From: Lutibacter sp.
GTDB taxonomy: Bacteria; Bacteroidota; Bacteroidia; Flavobacteriales; Flavobacteriaceae
NCBI GenBank assembly: GCA_021647265.1
Contig: JAKIVA010000062.1
Location: 1-12,867 of the forward strand
DNA: 12,867 bases
Direction: 5' to 3'
Shown piece by piece: positions 6,679 through 12,867 of the stretch (position 1 is the first letter of the stretch; each line of letters opens with the position of its first letter). Both the position numbers and the translations under genes were made by a program. The notes beneath the pieces are model-generated. The model had not been told where the DNA came from, searched no databases, and saw only the letters and a list, made by a program, of their open reading frames with translations.

Positions 6679-7638
6679 ATGAGTATAATTAATATATTTA
6701 AACACATTAAAAATATGAAGGCGTTAGTAATATCAGGCGGAGGGAGTAAAGGAGCTTTTGCAGGTGGAGTTGCTGAATATTTGATAAAAAATAAGGGTAA
6801 TAAATATGATATGTTTGTTGGAAGCTCAGTTGGGAGCCTATTAATAAGTCATTTAGCAATTGATAAAGTTGACGAACTAAAAAAGGTATTTTCAAATTTA
6901 TCAAACAAAGATGTATTTAATATTTACCCTTTTAAAGTTAGGGAGAAGAATGGTAAGTTTGATATAAAGATCAATCACTTTAATACACTTATCTCTTTTT
7001 TAAAAGGATACAATACATTTGGTCAAAGTAAAAATTTAAGAAAATTTATTAAAAAGGTATTTTCTAAAGAAGACTTTGAAAAATTAAAAGAAACTTCCAA
7101 TGTAACTTTTACGGTTTCAAACTTAACCCAACAAAAAGTTGAATATAAAAAAGCTCACTTGTGTGAATATGAAGATTTTTGTGACTGGATGTGGGCATCA
7201 GCAAATTTTGTTCCTTTTATGAGTTTACTTAAAAAGAACAATTGCCAATACGCAGATGGAGGATTTGGCAGCCATATTCCAGTACTGCACGCCATAGAAA
7301 ATGGCGCTACAGAAATAGATGTTATTATATTAGATAGTGAAGAAGAGCCTGTTATTGATGAAGAAATGTATACAAACTCATTTCAATCACTAATGGGAGT
7401 TTTTAAATTTATATCTAACCAAAGTGCTTTGAAAGATATATTAATAGGGAAATTAAAAGGAAAACAATCTAAAATTGATGTAAAACTTTGGATTTTGCCA
7501 GAAAAACTAACAGAAAACCCATTATTTTTTAATCCTGTACAAATGAAAAAATGGTGGGTAAAAGGATATAATTTTGCTGAAAATACAGACCCTATTTGCC
7601 ATTGTTTTATGCCAGATGGCGAAATAAACTATATGTAA
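6679..7638 (+). CDS. Patatin-like phospholipase / acyl hydrolase
   Basis: The 319-residue protein has the patatin catalytic set. The oxyanion-hole loop is GGGSKGAFAGG (from Gly20), the nucleophile is Ser50 in GSSVG (GxSxG), and the Ser-Asp dyad is completed by Asp193 in DGGFGSHIPV. Patatin-family enzymes hydrolyse acyl esters of phospholipids or other lipids. There is no signal peptide or membrane span, so it is likely cytoplasmic or peripherally bound. Two starts are possible: ATG 6679 or ATG 6715. The latter gives MKALVISGGGSKG, the usual distance from Met to the glycine loop, so the first 12 residues may be untranslated. The C-terminal part (~215-319) is less conserved, as usual. The FMN/Fe-S oxidoreductase begins 28 bp downstream, indicating cotranscription. 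Substrate is not predictable. Confidence 0.9.
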   Translation: MSIINIFKHIKNMKALVISGGGSKGAFAGGVAEYLIKNKGNKYDMFVGSSVGSLLISHLAIDKVDELKKVFSNLSNKDVFNIYPFKVREKNGKFDIKINHFNTLISFLKGYNTFGQSKNLRKFIKKVFSKEDFEKLKETSNVTFTVSNLTQQKVEYKKAHLCEYEDFCDWMWASANFVPFMSLLKKNNCQYADGGFGSHIPVLHAIENGATEIDVIILDSEEEPVIDEEMYTNSFQSLMGVFKFISNQSALKDILIGKLKGKQSKIDVKLWILPEKLTENPLFFNPVQMKKWWVKGYNFAENTDPICHCFMPDGEINYM

Positions 7639-7666
7639 CACAAACTCAATTAATACGAATAAAAGA

Positions 7667-9196
7667 ATGAAGGTACGAGAAAAATTTATTGTAATTTCGG
7701 TAATAGTACTAGTTGTAATAGGTTTTATTTCAATTAGTTGGAAGCCAATTTTATGGAGCTTAGTACTCTTTGGTCCACTTATTTTAGTTGGAGTTTATGA
7801 TATTGTACAAAAAAAGCATACAATTATAAATAATTTTCCAATTATAGGGCATGGAAGATATTTGTTAGAAAATATTAGGCCTGAAATAATGCAGTATTTT
7901 GTTGAAACGGATACAGAAGGAAGGCCTATTAATAGAATGTTTAGAAGTTTAGTGTATCAGCGTGCTAAAAAAACAAATGATACCGTTCCTTTTGGTACGC
8001 AAATGGACGTGTACAAGGCTGGATATGAATGGTTAGACCATTCTATGTACGCTTGTAATGATAATGATAAAAATGCACATCCAAGAATAATTGTTGGAGG
8101 GGAAAATTGTAAAAAACCATACTCTGCAAGTTTATTAAATATTTCAGCTATGAGCTTTGGGTCATTAAGCCAAAATGCCATTTTAGCATTGAATAAAGGA
8201 GCCAAAAAAGGTAGTTTTGCACATAATACTGGTGAAGGAGGGTTAAGTCCTTATCATTTAGAAAATGGAGGCGATTTAATTTGGCAAATAGGAACTGGTT
8301 ATTTTGGTTGCAGAACAAAGGAAGGAAATTTTTGTGAAGATACTTTTGCCAAAAAAGCAATTCTAGAAAATGTAAAAATGATTGAAATAAAGATTTCACA
8401 AGGGGCAAAACCAGGTCATGGAGGGATACTTCCAGCAGTTAAAAACACCAAAGAAATAGCTGCAATTAGAGGTGTAATAGCACATACAGATGTACTTTCT
8501 CCTCCGTCACATTCAGCTTTTTCATCAGCAAAAGGATTAATGAGTTTTATACAATTATTGAGAGAAAAATCTGAAGGAAAACCAATTGGTTTTAAACTGT
8601 GTGTAGGGAAAAAACAAGAGTTTATAGATTTATGTAAAGCAATGATTTCAACAGGGATAAAGCCCGATTTTATTACCGTTGATGGAGGTGAAGGAGGAAC
8701 GGGAGCTGCACCTGTTGAATTTTCTAACTCAATTGGAATGCCTTTAAGAGATGCATTGGCATTTGTGTATGACACATTGGTTGGTTTTAATTTAAAAAAG
8801 GATATCAAAATTATTGCTTCTGGGAAAATTATTAGTGGGTTTCACATTGCTAGAATTATTGCTTTGGGAGCAGACATGGTAAATAGCGCACGTGCTATGA
8901 TGTTGTCTCTTGGGTGTATACAAGCATTGGAGTGCAATAAAAACACTTGTCCTGTTGGGGTTGCAACTCAAAGTAAATCACTTATGAAGGGTTTAAATGT
9001 GGCAGATAAATCTGAAAGAGTAGCTAATTTTCATAAGGAAACTTTACTGAGTTTTAGTGAATTAATTGCCGCCGCTGGAGTAGCAAATCCAGAAGATTTA
9101 AAAAGAAAGCATATTAACAGAAGAGTTAACATGAATACGGTTTTAAAGTATGATGATATTTTTCCTTACATAGAAGAGGGAAGCCTGTTAAAATAA
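7667..9196 (+). CDS. Membrane-anchored FMN-binding glutamate-synthase-like protein
   Basis: The 509-residue protein starts with two hydrophobic segments (about residues 7-25 and 28-44), probably a membrane hairpin. The rest is a Glu_synthase (GOGAT FMN) TIM-barrel domain. Visible motifs are MSFGSLSQNAI (from Met162), NTGEGGLSPYH (GEGG at 189-192), QGAKPGHGGILPAVK, and DGGEGGTGAAP (from Asp339). A cysteine cluster Cys417-x5-Cys423-x4-Cys428 ends in NTCPVGVATQ. That spacing matches the [3Fe-4S] site of bacterial GOGAT. The glutaminase domain and the GXGXG beta-helix domain of full GltB are absent, so it cannot use glutamine by itself. It belongs to the stand-alone FMN-binding glutamate synthase family, whose physiological reaction is poorly defined. 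It lies 28 bp after the patatin gene, in the same operon. Confidence 0.92.
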   Translation: MKVREKFIVISVIVLVVIGFISISWKPILWSLVLFGPLILVGVYDIVQKKHTIINNFPIIGHGRYLLENIRPEIMQYFVETDTEGRPINRMFRSLVYQRAKKTNDTVPFGTQMDVYKAGYEWLDHSMYACNDNDKNAHPRIIVGGENCKKPYSASLLNISAMSFGSLSQNAILALNKGAKKGSFAHNTGEGGLSPYHLENGGDLIWQIGTGYFGCRTKEGNFCEDTFAKKAILENVKMIEIKISQGAKPGHGGILPAVKNTKEIAAIRGVIAHTDVLSPPSHSAFSSAKGLMSFIQLLREKSEGKPIGFKLCVGKKQEFIDLCKAMISTGIKPDFITVDGGEGGTGAAPVEFSNSIGMPLRDALAFVYDTLVGFNLKKDIKIIASGKIISGFHIARIIALGADMVNSARAMMLSLGCIQALECNKNTCPVGVATQSKSLMKGLNVADKSERVANFHKETLLSFSELIAAAGVANPEDLKRKHINRRVNMNTVLKYDDIFPYIEEGSLLK

Positions 9197-9204
9197 TAGG
9201 TTAC

Positions 9205-9366
9205 CTGAAATAACACAATAATTGAAACTCCTACGGCAAATTTAACAGCATCAGATTTACTTTTATTAATACTAATTTTGGCTGCGGTCATATTTAGCAT
9301 GCTTGGAGTTAAAGTACCTAAAAATGAAGTGATAAAACCTACAATAAAATGAAGTATTAGACTCAT
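9205..9366 (-). pseudogene. Truncated LysE-family transporter (N-terminal ~54 residues)
   Basis: The minus-strand frame starts at ATG 9366 with MSLILHFIVGFITSFLGTLT, then PSMLNMTAAKISINKSKSDA and VKFAVGVSIIVLFQ. This matches the first two membrane segments of flavobacterial LysE/RhtB-type exporters, including the P-x-x-L-N-M-T-A-A-K motif. Family members are about 200 residues with five to six membrane spans. Here similarity ends at the Gln codon at 9205-9207, only 9 bp from the stop of the oxidoreductase gene, and 12 unrelated residues run into that gene antisense before a stop at 9166. The remaining ~150 residues have been deleted. The fragment cannot form a working exporter. Confidence 0.75.
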
Positions 9367-9595
9367 TGATATTTTTTAATTAAAGATAATTTTAATTAAT
9401 GAATAGTAGGCAAGTCGTTCTGATTGTCCGTAACCTTATATATCGTCCTTCACCCTGAACCTGCCAGCAGCAGGCGGGCTTGTTTCAGGGTCATATTCAA
9501 TAAAGCACTGGTTATCAAACGAAAATGAGATGCTGAAACGATTCCGATGGTTTCTTACATCCGTAAGATAGAGTTAAAAATAGCCGCAAAGTATT
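9367..9595. other. Gene-free region between LysE remnant and IS
   Basis: No coding sequence is seen. It holds a palindromic repeat (9452-9491, listed separately), a degenerate trailing copy of similar repeat material (around 9525-9540, GAGATGCTGAAAC), and a short hairpin TCTTAC-ATCC-GTAAGA near 9553-9568. It should also hold the promoter of the former LysE gene. It ends at the IS left end. Confidence 0.5.
9452..9491. repeat. Nested palindromic REP-like repeat
   Basis: ACCCTGAA (9452-9459) pairs with TTCAGGGT (9484-9491), and inside it CCTGC pairs with GCAGG, giving a nested hairpin much more GC-rich than its surroundings. It is of the same general style as, but different in sequence from, the GAGCGnAGTCGAA palindromes at 2107 and 6494. 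Confidence 0.7.
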
Positions 9596-9614
9596 TAGGC
9601 ACTTTCAGAAGTAA
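9596..9614. repeat. IS left terminal inverted repeat
   Basis: TAGGCACTTTCAGAAGTAA matches the inverted right end at 18 of 19 positions. One more T at 9595 also pairs with A at 11243, but it is assigned to the target duplication here. Confidence 0.88.
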
Positions 9615-9764
9615 GCGATTTTTATAAAGAGTTTAGATTTTAATTTCGAAGATTTATCTAAACCCATTTTTATTTTTATTTTTTTGGCAATTATTCAGCT
9701 AATTTGTTGTTTTACGAACCAACAAGGCATACCTCTTCCTTTAGAAGTTTAAAGAATCCTAAAA

Positions 9765-11123
9765 TCAGGCTACTTTTTCTAAAGTTTGTTGCTGCATTCT
9801 CCTTCCAATTTCAAGGCAATTGGCAGTATGTATTCCGAAGAAGATCCATAGGATTTCTGTGTCTTTTGTTTTAGCTTTGATTTTCTTGAGGTGATAATGT
9901 TCCTTTTCTTTACCAAAACTACCTTCCAGTCTAGAGGCTCTTTCTTTGGTTATCATTGCTTTGAGTTGTTTTTGTTGTTTGTAATGTTTTGATGGTTTTC
10001 CTTTAGGTTTAAAATCAGTTTGTATTTGATTTGAAGTTGCAAAGATTCTATTTTTATTGGTGGCATAAATAGCATCAGCTCCAGCTATTTTTACTCTTGT
10101 TTTGGTAAGACCCTGTGCTTTGTAGATTGTATTTTTAAATTGAGTTCCCTCATTGAAATTGTCAAAACTAATTTTTTGAATAAAATTGATTCCATCTATT
10201 TGTAGTTTATTGACTTTTGCTCCAAACTCAACAGGTTTTATTTCTTTACCCCTTACTATGGGGCGAAGATATGATTTTGATATACTAACAATTCTATCCT
10301 TAGGAGGTTTTCCAGTTTTAAAATACCCGTTTTGTTGTCTGTATATTTTTTTAATAATACTTCTTCGATTATAATACAATCTAGTCATCTCAAAATCATA
10401 ATGACTTTCTATAAAATCTAACTCCTTGTTTATTTTTTCTAATAGCCATAATAATGATCTAGTAAGTTTTCTACGATTCTTGTATGTTTTTCTTCGTGTT
10501 TTGCTATAGTTAATATATCGTTTCTTCCATTTAATAAATTTTGTCCTTGGAAGTTTTATCTTTAATAACTTACAAATCATTTTCATCTGATGATAATTCC
10601 AGTGTATAGATTCCCAAAGTAATTTCTGATCCGTAGGATAGCGAACTTCACTTTCATAACACGTTGCGTCTGTTGTAATACTGTGCTTATCATTTATGTA
10701 CTGTGACCAATTCTTATACAGTACTTTCTCAACGTTGGGTATTTTTAAGCTTTTGGATAATTCACAACGGATTTGACTTATAATTTTATAATTCGCCAAA
10801 CGATGATGCCCTAAATGAATATCACAAAAAAATTGATAATCAATATTTGCATTGAGCTGTTCAATTAATCGCTTGTCGGAACAACAAGCATAGTGTTTTA
10901 AAAACATCAAGGCTAGTTTACCCCTTGGACTAAAATAATTCTTTGTGCCTTTTATAGACTCTTTAATCTTAAAAACTGATACCAATTCATCCCAAGGGAG
11001 AGCTGTGTGTATTTTTCCTAAATCACTCGATAAAAAACCAGTAAAATAAATATCAAAATTATCTGATGGATTTAAAAATGAAAATTCGTGTTGTAAATCG
11101 GAGATTCTTCGTAATTTAGACAT
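9765..11123 (-). CDS. IS5/IS1182-like DDE transposase
   Basis: The 452-residue protein has an N-terminal DUF772-type region (about 50-125; YFSPRGKLALMFLKHY, then LIEQLNANIDYQFFCDIHLG). The catalytic domain follows: first Asp at 152 in TTDATCYESEVRYPTD, second Asp at 350 in IAGADAIYATNKNR, and Glu at 400 in SRLEGSFGKEKEHYHL. The spacing contains a lysine/arginine-rich insertion (~190-290), as usual for the longer members with the YPTD motif. The protein would cut and join the element ends at the terminal repeats. The frame is uninterrupted with all three acidic residues present, so it is probably active. It starts at ATG 11123, three bases from a long inverted repeat that could limit its translation or block read-through transcription. 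The exact IS subgroup cannot be fixed by eye. Confidence 0.9.
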   Translation of the reverse strand: MSKLRRISDLQHEFSFLNPSDNFDIYFTGFLSSDLGKIHTALPWDELVSVFKIKESIKGTKNYFSPRGKLALMFLKHYACCSDKRLIEQLNANIDYQFFCDIHLGHHRLANYKIISQIRCELSKSLKIPNVEKVLYKNWSQYINDKHSITTDATCYESEVRYPTDQKLLWESIHWNYHQMKMICKLLKIKLPRTKFIKWKKRYINYSKTRRKTYKNRRKLTRSLLWLLEKINKELDFIESHYDFEMTRLYYNRRSIIKKIYRQQNGYFKTGKPPKDRIVSISKSYLRPIVRGKEIKPVEFGAKVNKLQIDGINFIQKISFDNFNEGTQFKNTIYKAQGLTKTRVKIAGADAIYATNKNRIFATSNQIQTDFKPKGKPSKHYKQQKQLKAMITKERASRLEGSFGKEKEHYHLKKIKAKTKDTEILWIFFGIHTANCLEIGRRMQQQTLEKVA

Positions 11124-11125
11124 AC

Positions 11126-11187
11126 TAGATAATTTAAAACCCCGTTTTTTGAGTGTTCCGCTCGTTTTCGGGGTTTTGTTTTATCTA
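11126..11187 (-). promoter_or_regulatory. Long hairpin immediately upstream of the transposase start
   Basis: AAAACCCCG (11136-11144) pairs with CGGGGTTTT (11169-11177), and after a small bulge TAGATAA (11126-11132) pairs with TTATCTA (11181-11187). The inner part looks like a terminator, with T-rich sequence on the plus-strand side. Located between the right end and the ATG at 11123, it could sequester translation initiation on read-through transcripts or stop transcription entering from outside. Such devices are known from other IS elements such as IS10 and IS50. Confidence 0.6.
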
Positions 11188-11223
11188 AAATACAACTTAT
11201 TTGACTGATATACAAGCGTTTAT

Positions 11224-11242
11224 TTACTTATGAAAGTGCCTA
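11224..11242. repeat. IS right terminal inverted repeat
   Basis: The sequence TTACTTATGAAAGTGCCTA is the inverted partner of the left end at 9596-9614, differing at one position. It is followed by ATT, matching the three bases before the left end. Confidence 0.88.
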
Positions 11243-11267
11243 ATTATATTTTTTATATTTACTACCA

Positions 11268-11286
11268 ATTGGAACATCGTTCCAAT
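11268..11286. repeat. Perfect 8-bp palindrome
   Basis: ATTGGAAC-ATC-GTTCCAAT forms perfect 8-bp arms around three bases and is followed by CTTTTTC. It could be a weak terminator stem or an operator-like dyad. It lies 25 bp outside the IS right end and 18 bp before a stronger terminator. Confidence 0.5.
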
Positions 11287-11304
11287 CTTTTTCATAGCAA
11301 TTTT

Positions 11305-11337
11305 CACCACCTCTTTTTAAGAGGTGGTGTTTTGTTT
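11305..11337 (+). terminator. Rho-independent terminator without a gene
   Basis: CACCACCTCTT (11305-11315) pairs perfectly with AAGAGGTGGTG (11319-11329) around TTT, followed by TTTTGTTTT. This is a strong plus-strand terminator, but the sequence upstream is a palindrome and then the IS, with no plus-strand gene. The gene it served was either lost or lay on the other side of the IS insertion. Confidence 0.75.
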
Positions 11338-11698
11338 TAAGATAATCTCAACCACTTTTTTTATGTATGTAATTGTCTATTAAACCATTACTGAAATTTT
11401 AAAAATTACGGTTTTACCGTAATAAAATAGAATTTAATATTTGTAATTTTCTGAAAATAGAATTTTTTTTTAAGATAAGAACTCATAATTTTTTGATAAT
11501 AGTCCAGAGAAATGAAACATAAAAATGAAAATTACTATAATCTAGCAAATTAGCTCAACTGAGGTGATTGTAAATTAAGATAGGTGTGATCAAACATGAA
11601 GGGTATGGTCTAATAGTTCAGATAGCAAACCTTGTAGGGTTTGTAATGAAAAAAGTAAACTTTTACTCTAAATATAATTTAAAAGTTAAAGACTAACA
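11338..11698. other. Gene-free leader of the DUF2235 gene
   Basis: About 360 A+T-rich bases with no coding sequence, tRNA or recognised riboswitch. The only structure noted is a small hairpin, CAAACC-TTGTA-GGGTTTG (around 11627-11645), about 55 bp before the hydrolase ATG. The promoter of the hydrolase should be here, but no consensus boxes were convincing. Confidence 0.45.
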
Positions 11699-12736
11699 AT
11701 GGGGAAAAACATAATTATTTTTTGTGATGGAACCAACCAAAAAGGTGGTGTGGGTAGTAATACCAATGTATACTAGTTATTCAACATGATTGAAGACAGA
11801 ACCAGTAGACAAATTGCCTATTATGATCCTGGCTTAGGGACCGATATTAAAAAAGTGACAGGATCACTTTTTGGCTATGGATTCTCAAAAAATATTTTAG
11901 AATGCTATAAGTTTATTTTTGAAAACTTTGAAGCCGGAGATAAAATATATCTTTTTGGTTTTAGCCGAGGGGCAGCTACTGTTAGAAGCTTGTCAAGTTT
12001 TATTCATTTATTCGGAATTTTACCAAAATCTAGAGTCGATCTTATTAAAGAAGCCTTTACCATTTATAAAAAAAAGAATCATATAATTAAAGCTAGTGCT
12101 TTTATTAATAAGCACCATACAATGTGGTGTAACATAGAATTTGTGGGTGTTTGGGATACTGTTGCTGCTTTAGGAATTCCATCTAAAGGATTATGTGTAA
12201 TCCTTGATACTTTTTTCTCGCATAAATTCCACTCCTTCAATTTAAGTGAAAGCATAAAATTTGCACGTCACGCCTTAGCTATTGATGATGAAAGAAAAAC
12301 TTTTCATCCAGTTTTTTGGGATACTATAAGCAATAACTCAATGGTTGATAAACTAAAACAAGTTTGGTTTGCGGGTGTACATACTGATGTTGGTGGAGGT
12401 TATGAAGAAGATGATTTATCTGACATTTCATTAAAATGGATGACACGAGAAGCCATTGACAAAGGCTTAATTATCTATAACAAATCCCAATTGTACAAAA
12501 ATTTAATAAATAGTTCACAAAATATCAATGGAATGATGCACAATGAACAAAAAGGATTCATTGGGAAAATATTCAAACGGGCAAAAAGAACTTGGAATAC
12601 AGAAACTCACGGAGAACCGCACATACACGAAAGTGTTTTTAAAAGAACCAAAAACAATGAAAATAAGAGAGAACCTGCCTATAAACCTTGGATTTTAGAA
12701 CACATAGATTCAAATAATCCAAAAATTGAGAATTAG
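11699..12736 (+). pseudogene. DUF2235 (Tle1-like) alpha/beta hydrolase interrupted by an in-frame TAG
   Basis: From ATG 11699 the frame reads MGKNIIIFCDGTNQKGGVGS, then NTNVY, then TAG at 11774-11776, and continues in the same frame as LFNMIEDRTS to the stop at 12736. The upstream part carries the family's first strand and the CDGT-N motif, so it is truly part of the gene. The downstream part alone can start at ATG 11786 (316 residues). In that numbering it shows GFSRGAA (nucleophile Ser60), VWDTVAA (Asp124) and GVHTDVGGGY (His199), the Ser-Asp-His triad signature of DUF2235. Characterised relatives include Tle1-type phospholipase effectors of type VI secretion. No secretion genes are seen here. 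Apart from one codon the gene is intact, so this is a recent nonsense mutation, a sequencing error or suppression. A lipoprotein gene follows after 31 bp. Confidence 0.85.
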
Positions 12737-12767
12737 AATTTTGAACAATAAAACTAAATAACAAATT

Positions 12768-12867
12768 ATGAAGAAGATTTTATCGTTATTATCCGTAATT
12801 GCACTAATTACATCTTGTGCAGTTGTACCTAAAGAATCAGTAGAATTATCAGCAACTGTTGGTAGAG
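12768..12867 (+). CDS. Start of a putative lipoprotein (runs off the window)
   Basis: The first 33 codons encode MKKILSLLSVIALITSCAVV and then PKESVELSATVGR. The lysine-rich start, hydrophobic core and LITSC lipobox with Cys17 indicate a signal-peptidase II lipoprotein. Only the first 16 residues after the lipid-modified Cys are visible, so the family cannot be named. It lies 31 bp after the DUF2235 gene on the same strand, so the two may be cotranscribed and functionally linked. Confidence 0.75.
   Translation, partial: MKKILSLLSVIALITSCAVVPKESVELSATVGR

Larger units (their letters stand above)
9596..11242 (-). mobile_element. Complete IS5/IS1182-like insertion sequence (1647 bp)
   Basis: The element is bounded by 19-bp terminal inverted repeats with one mismatch: TAGGCACTTTCAGAAGTAA at 9596-9614, and at 11224-11242 the reverse complement of TAGGCACTTTCATAAGTAA. 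Both ends are flanked by ATT (9593-9595 and 11243-11245), a plausible 3-bp target duplication. The flanking bases are also compatible with ends shifted by one. It carries one full-length transposase gene on the minus strand, a long hairpin just upstream of that gene, and about 150 non-coding bases after it. Everything needed for transposition appears intact, which suggests recent insertion. Confidence 0.88.

Noticed and set aside
8416..8808. 130-codon open frame antisense to the oxidoreductase gene, and similar ones at 7957-8205 and 8148-8408
   Set aside because: Compositional shadows of a strongly conserved gene; their products resemble no protein family and contain proline/serine runs mirroring glycine motifs.
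10186..10374. 62-codon plus-strand frame inside the transposase gene
   Set aside because: Antisense to catalytic-domain coding sequence; no independent support.
1..12867. CRISPR arrays, tRNA and rRNA genes
   Set aside because: No regularly spaced direct repeats, cloverleaf-like segments or rRNA-like conserved stretches were seen in any intergenic region.

Overview
The window looks like a low-GC Bacteroidetes chromosome, most probably a marine-type Flavobacteriaceae. The evidence is strong A+T richness in almost all of it, lysine/asparagine/isoleucine-rich proteins, secreted proteins whose signal peptides end in the FSQ/FGQ/YSQ style, genes without clear Shine-Dalgarno sites, a DUF4468 protein, a TPR histidine kinase paired with a LytTR regulator, and intergenic palindromes of a style common in flavobacteria. 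The species cannot be named from this sequence alone.

Layout. (1) 1-937 is scarred. About 400 bp of roughly 50% GC DNA carries a frameshifted membrane-protein remnant on the minus strand. It abuts the N-terminal part of a SIR2-like (NADase-type) protein on the plus strand, which is cut off before the rest of its catalytic domain. (2) 874-1785, minus strand: a probably 3'-truncated secreted TPR-like protein and, upstream of it, a DUF4468 protein. (3) 1786-2198: intergenic DNA with palindromic repeats and a decayed copy of the 3' end of the neighbouring response-regulator gene. (4) 2199-5014, minus strand: a two-gene signalling operon, TPR/HisKA_2-type histidine kinase followed by a LytTR response regulator. 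(5) 5313-6396, plus strand and divergent from it: a membrane-anchored OB-fold (tRNA_anti-like) protein and a YceI-family protein. (6) 6397-6678: a 195-bp inverted-repeat element with a nested 16-bp hairpin, then a terminator-like hairpin. (7) 6679-9196, plus strand: a patatin-like phospholipase followed 28 bp later by a membrane-anchored FMN/Fe-S glutamate-synthase-like oxidoreductase. (8) 9205-9366, minus strand: a LysE-family exporter reduced to its first ~54 residues. (9) 9596-11242: a complete IS5/IS1182-like insertion sequence with near-perfect terminal repeats, a probable 3-bp target duplication and a long hairpin just before the transposase start. (10) 11268-11337: two hairpins in tandem, the second a good Rho-independent terminator with no gene to terminate. 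(11) 11699-12736: a DUF2235 (Tle1-like) alpha/beta hydrolase with an intact triad but an in-frame TAG at codon 26. (12) 12768-end: the beginning of a lipoprotein.

How it fits together. The kinase-regulator pair diverges from the OB-fold/YceI pair across about 300 bp, so the latter could be a regulatory target (inference). Patatin and the GOGAT-like protein appear cotranscribed and may share a membrane- or lipid-related job, though the substrate is unknown. Otherwise the dominant theme is decay: a SIR2 fragment, a TPR fragment, a LysE fragment, a duplicated LytTR tail, a membrane-protein pseudogene, an IS and an interrupted hydrolase. I see no convincing complete new system. The best leads are the lost SIR2 defence-type gene, the interrupted DUF2235 hydrolase and the 195-bp MITE-like element.
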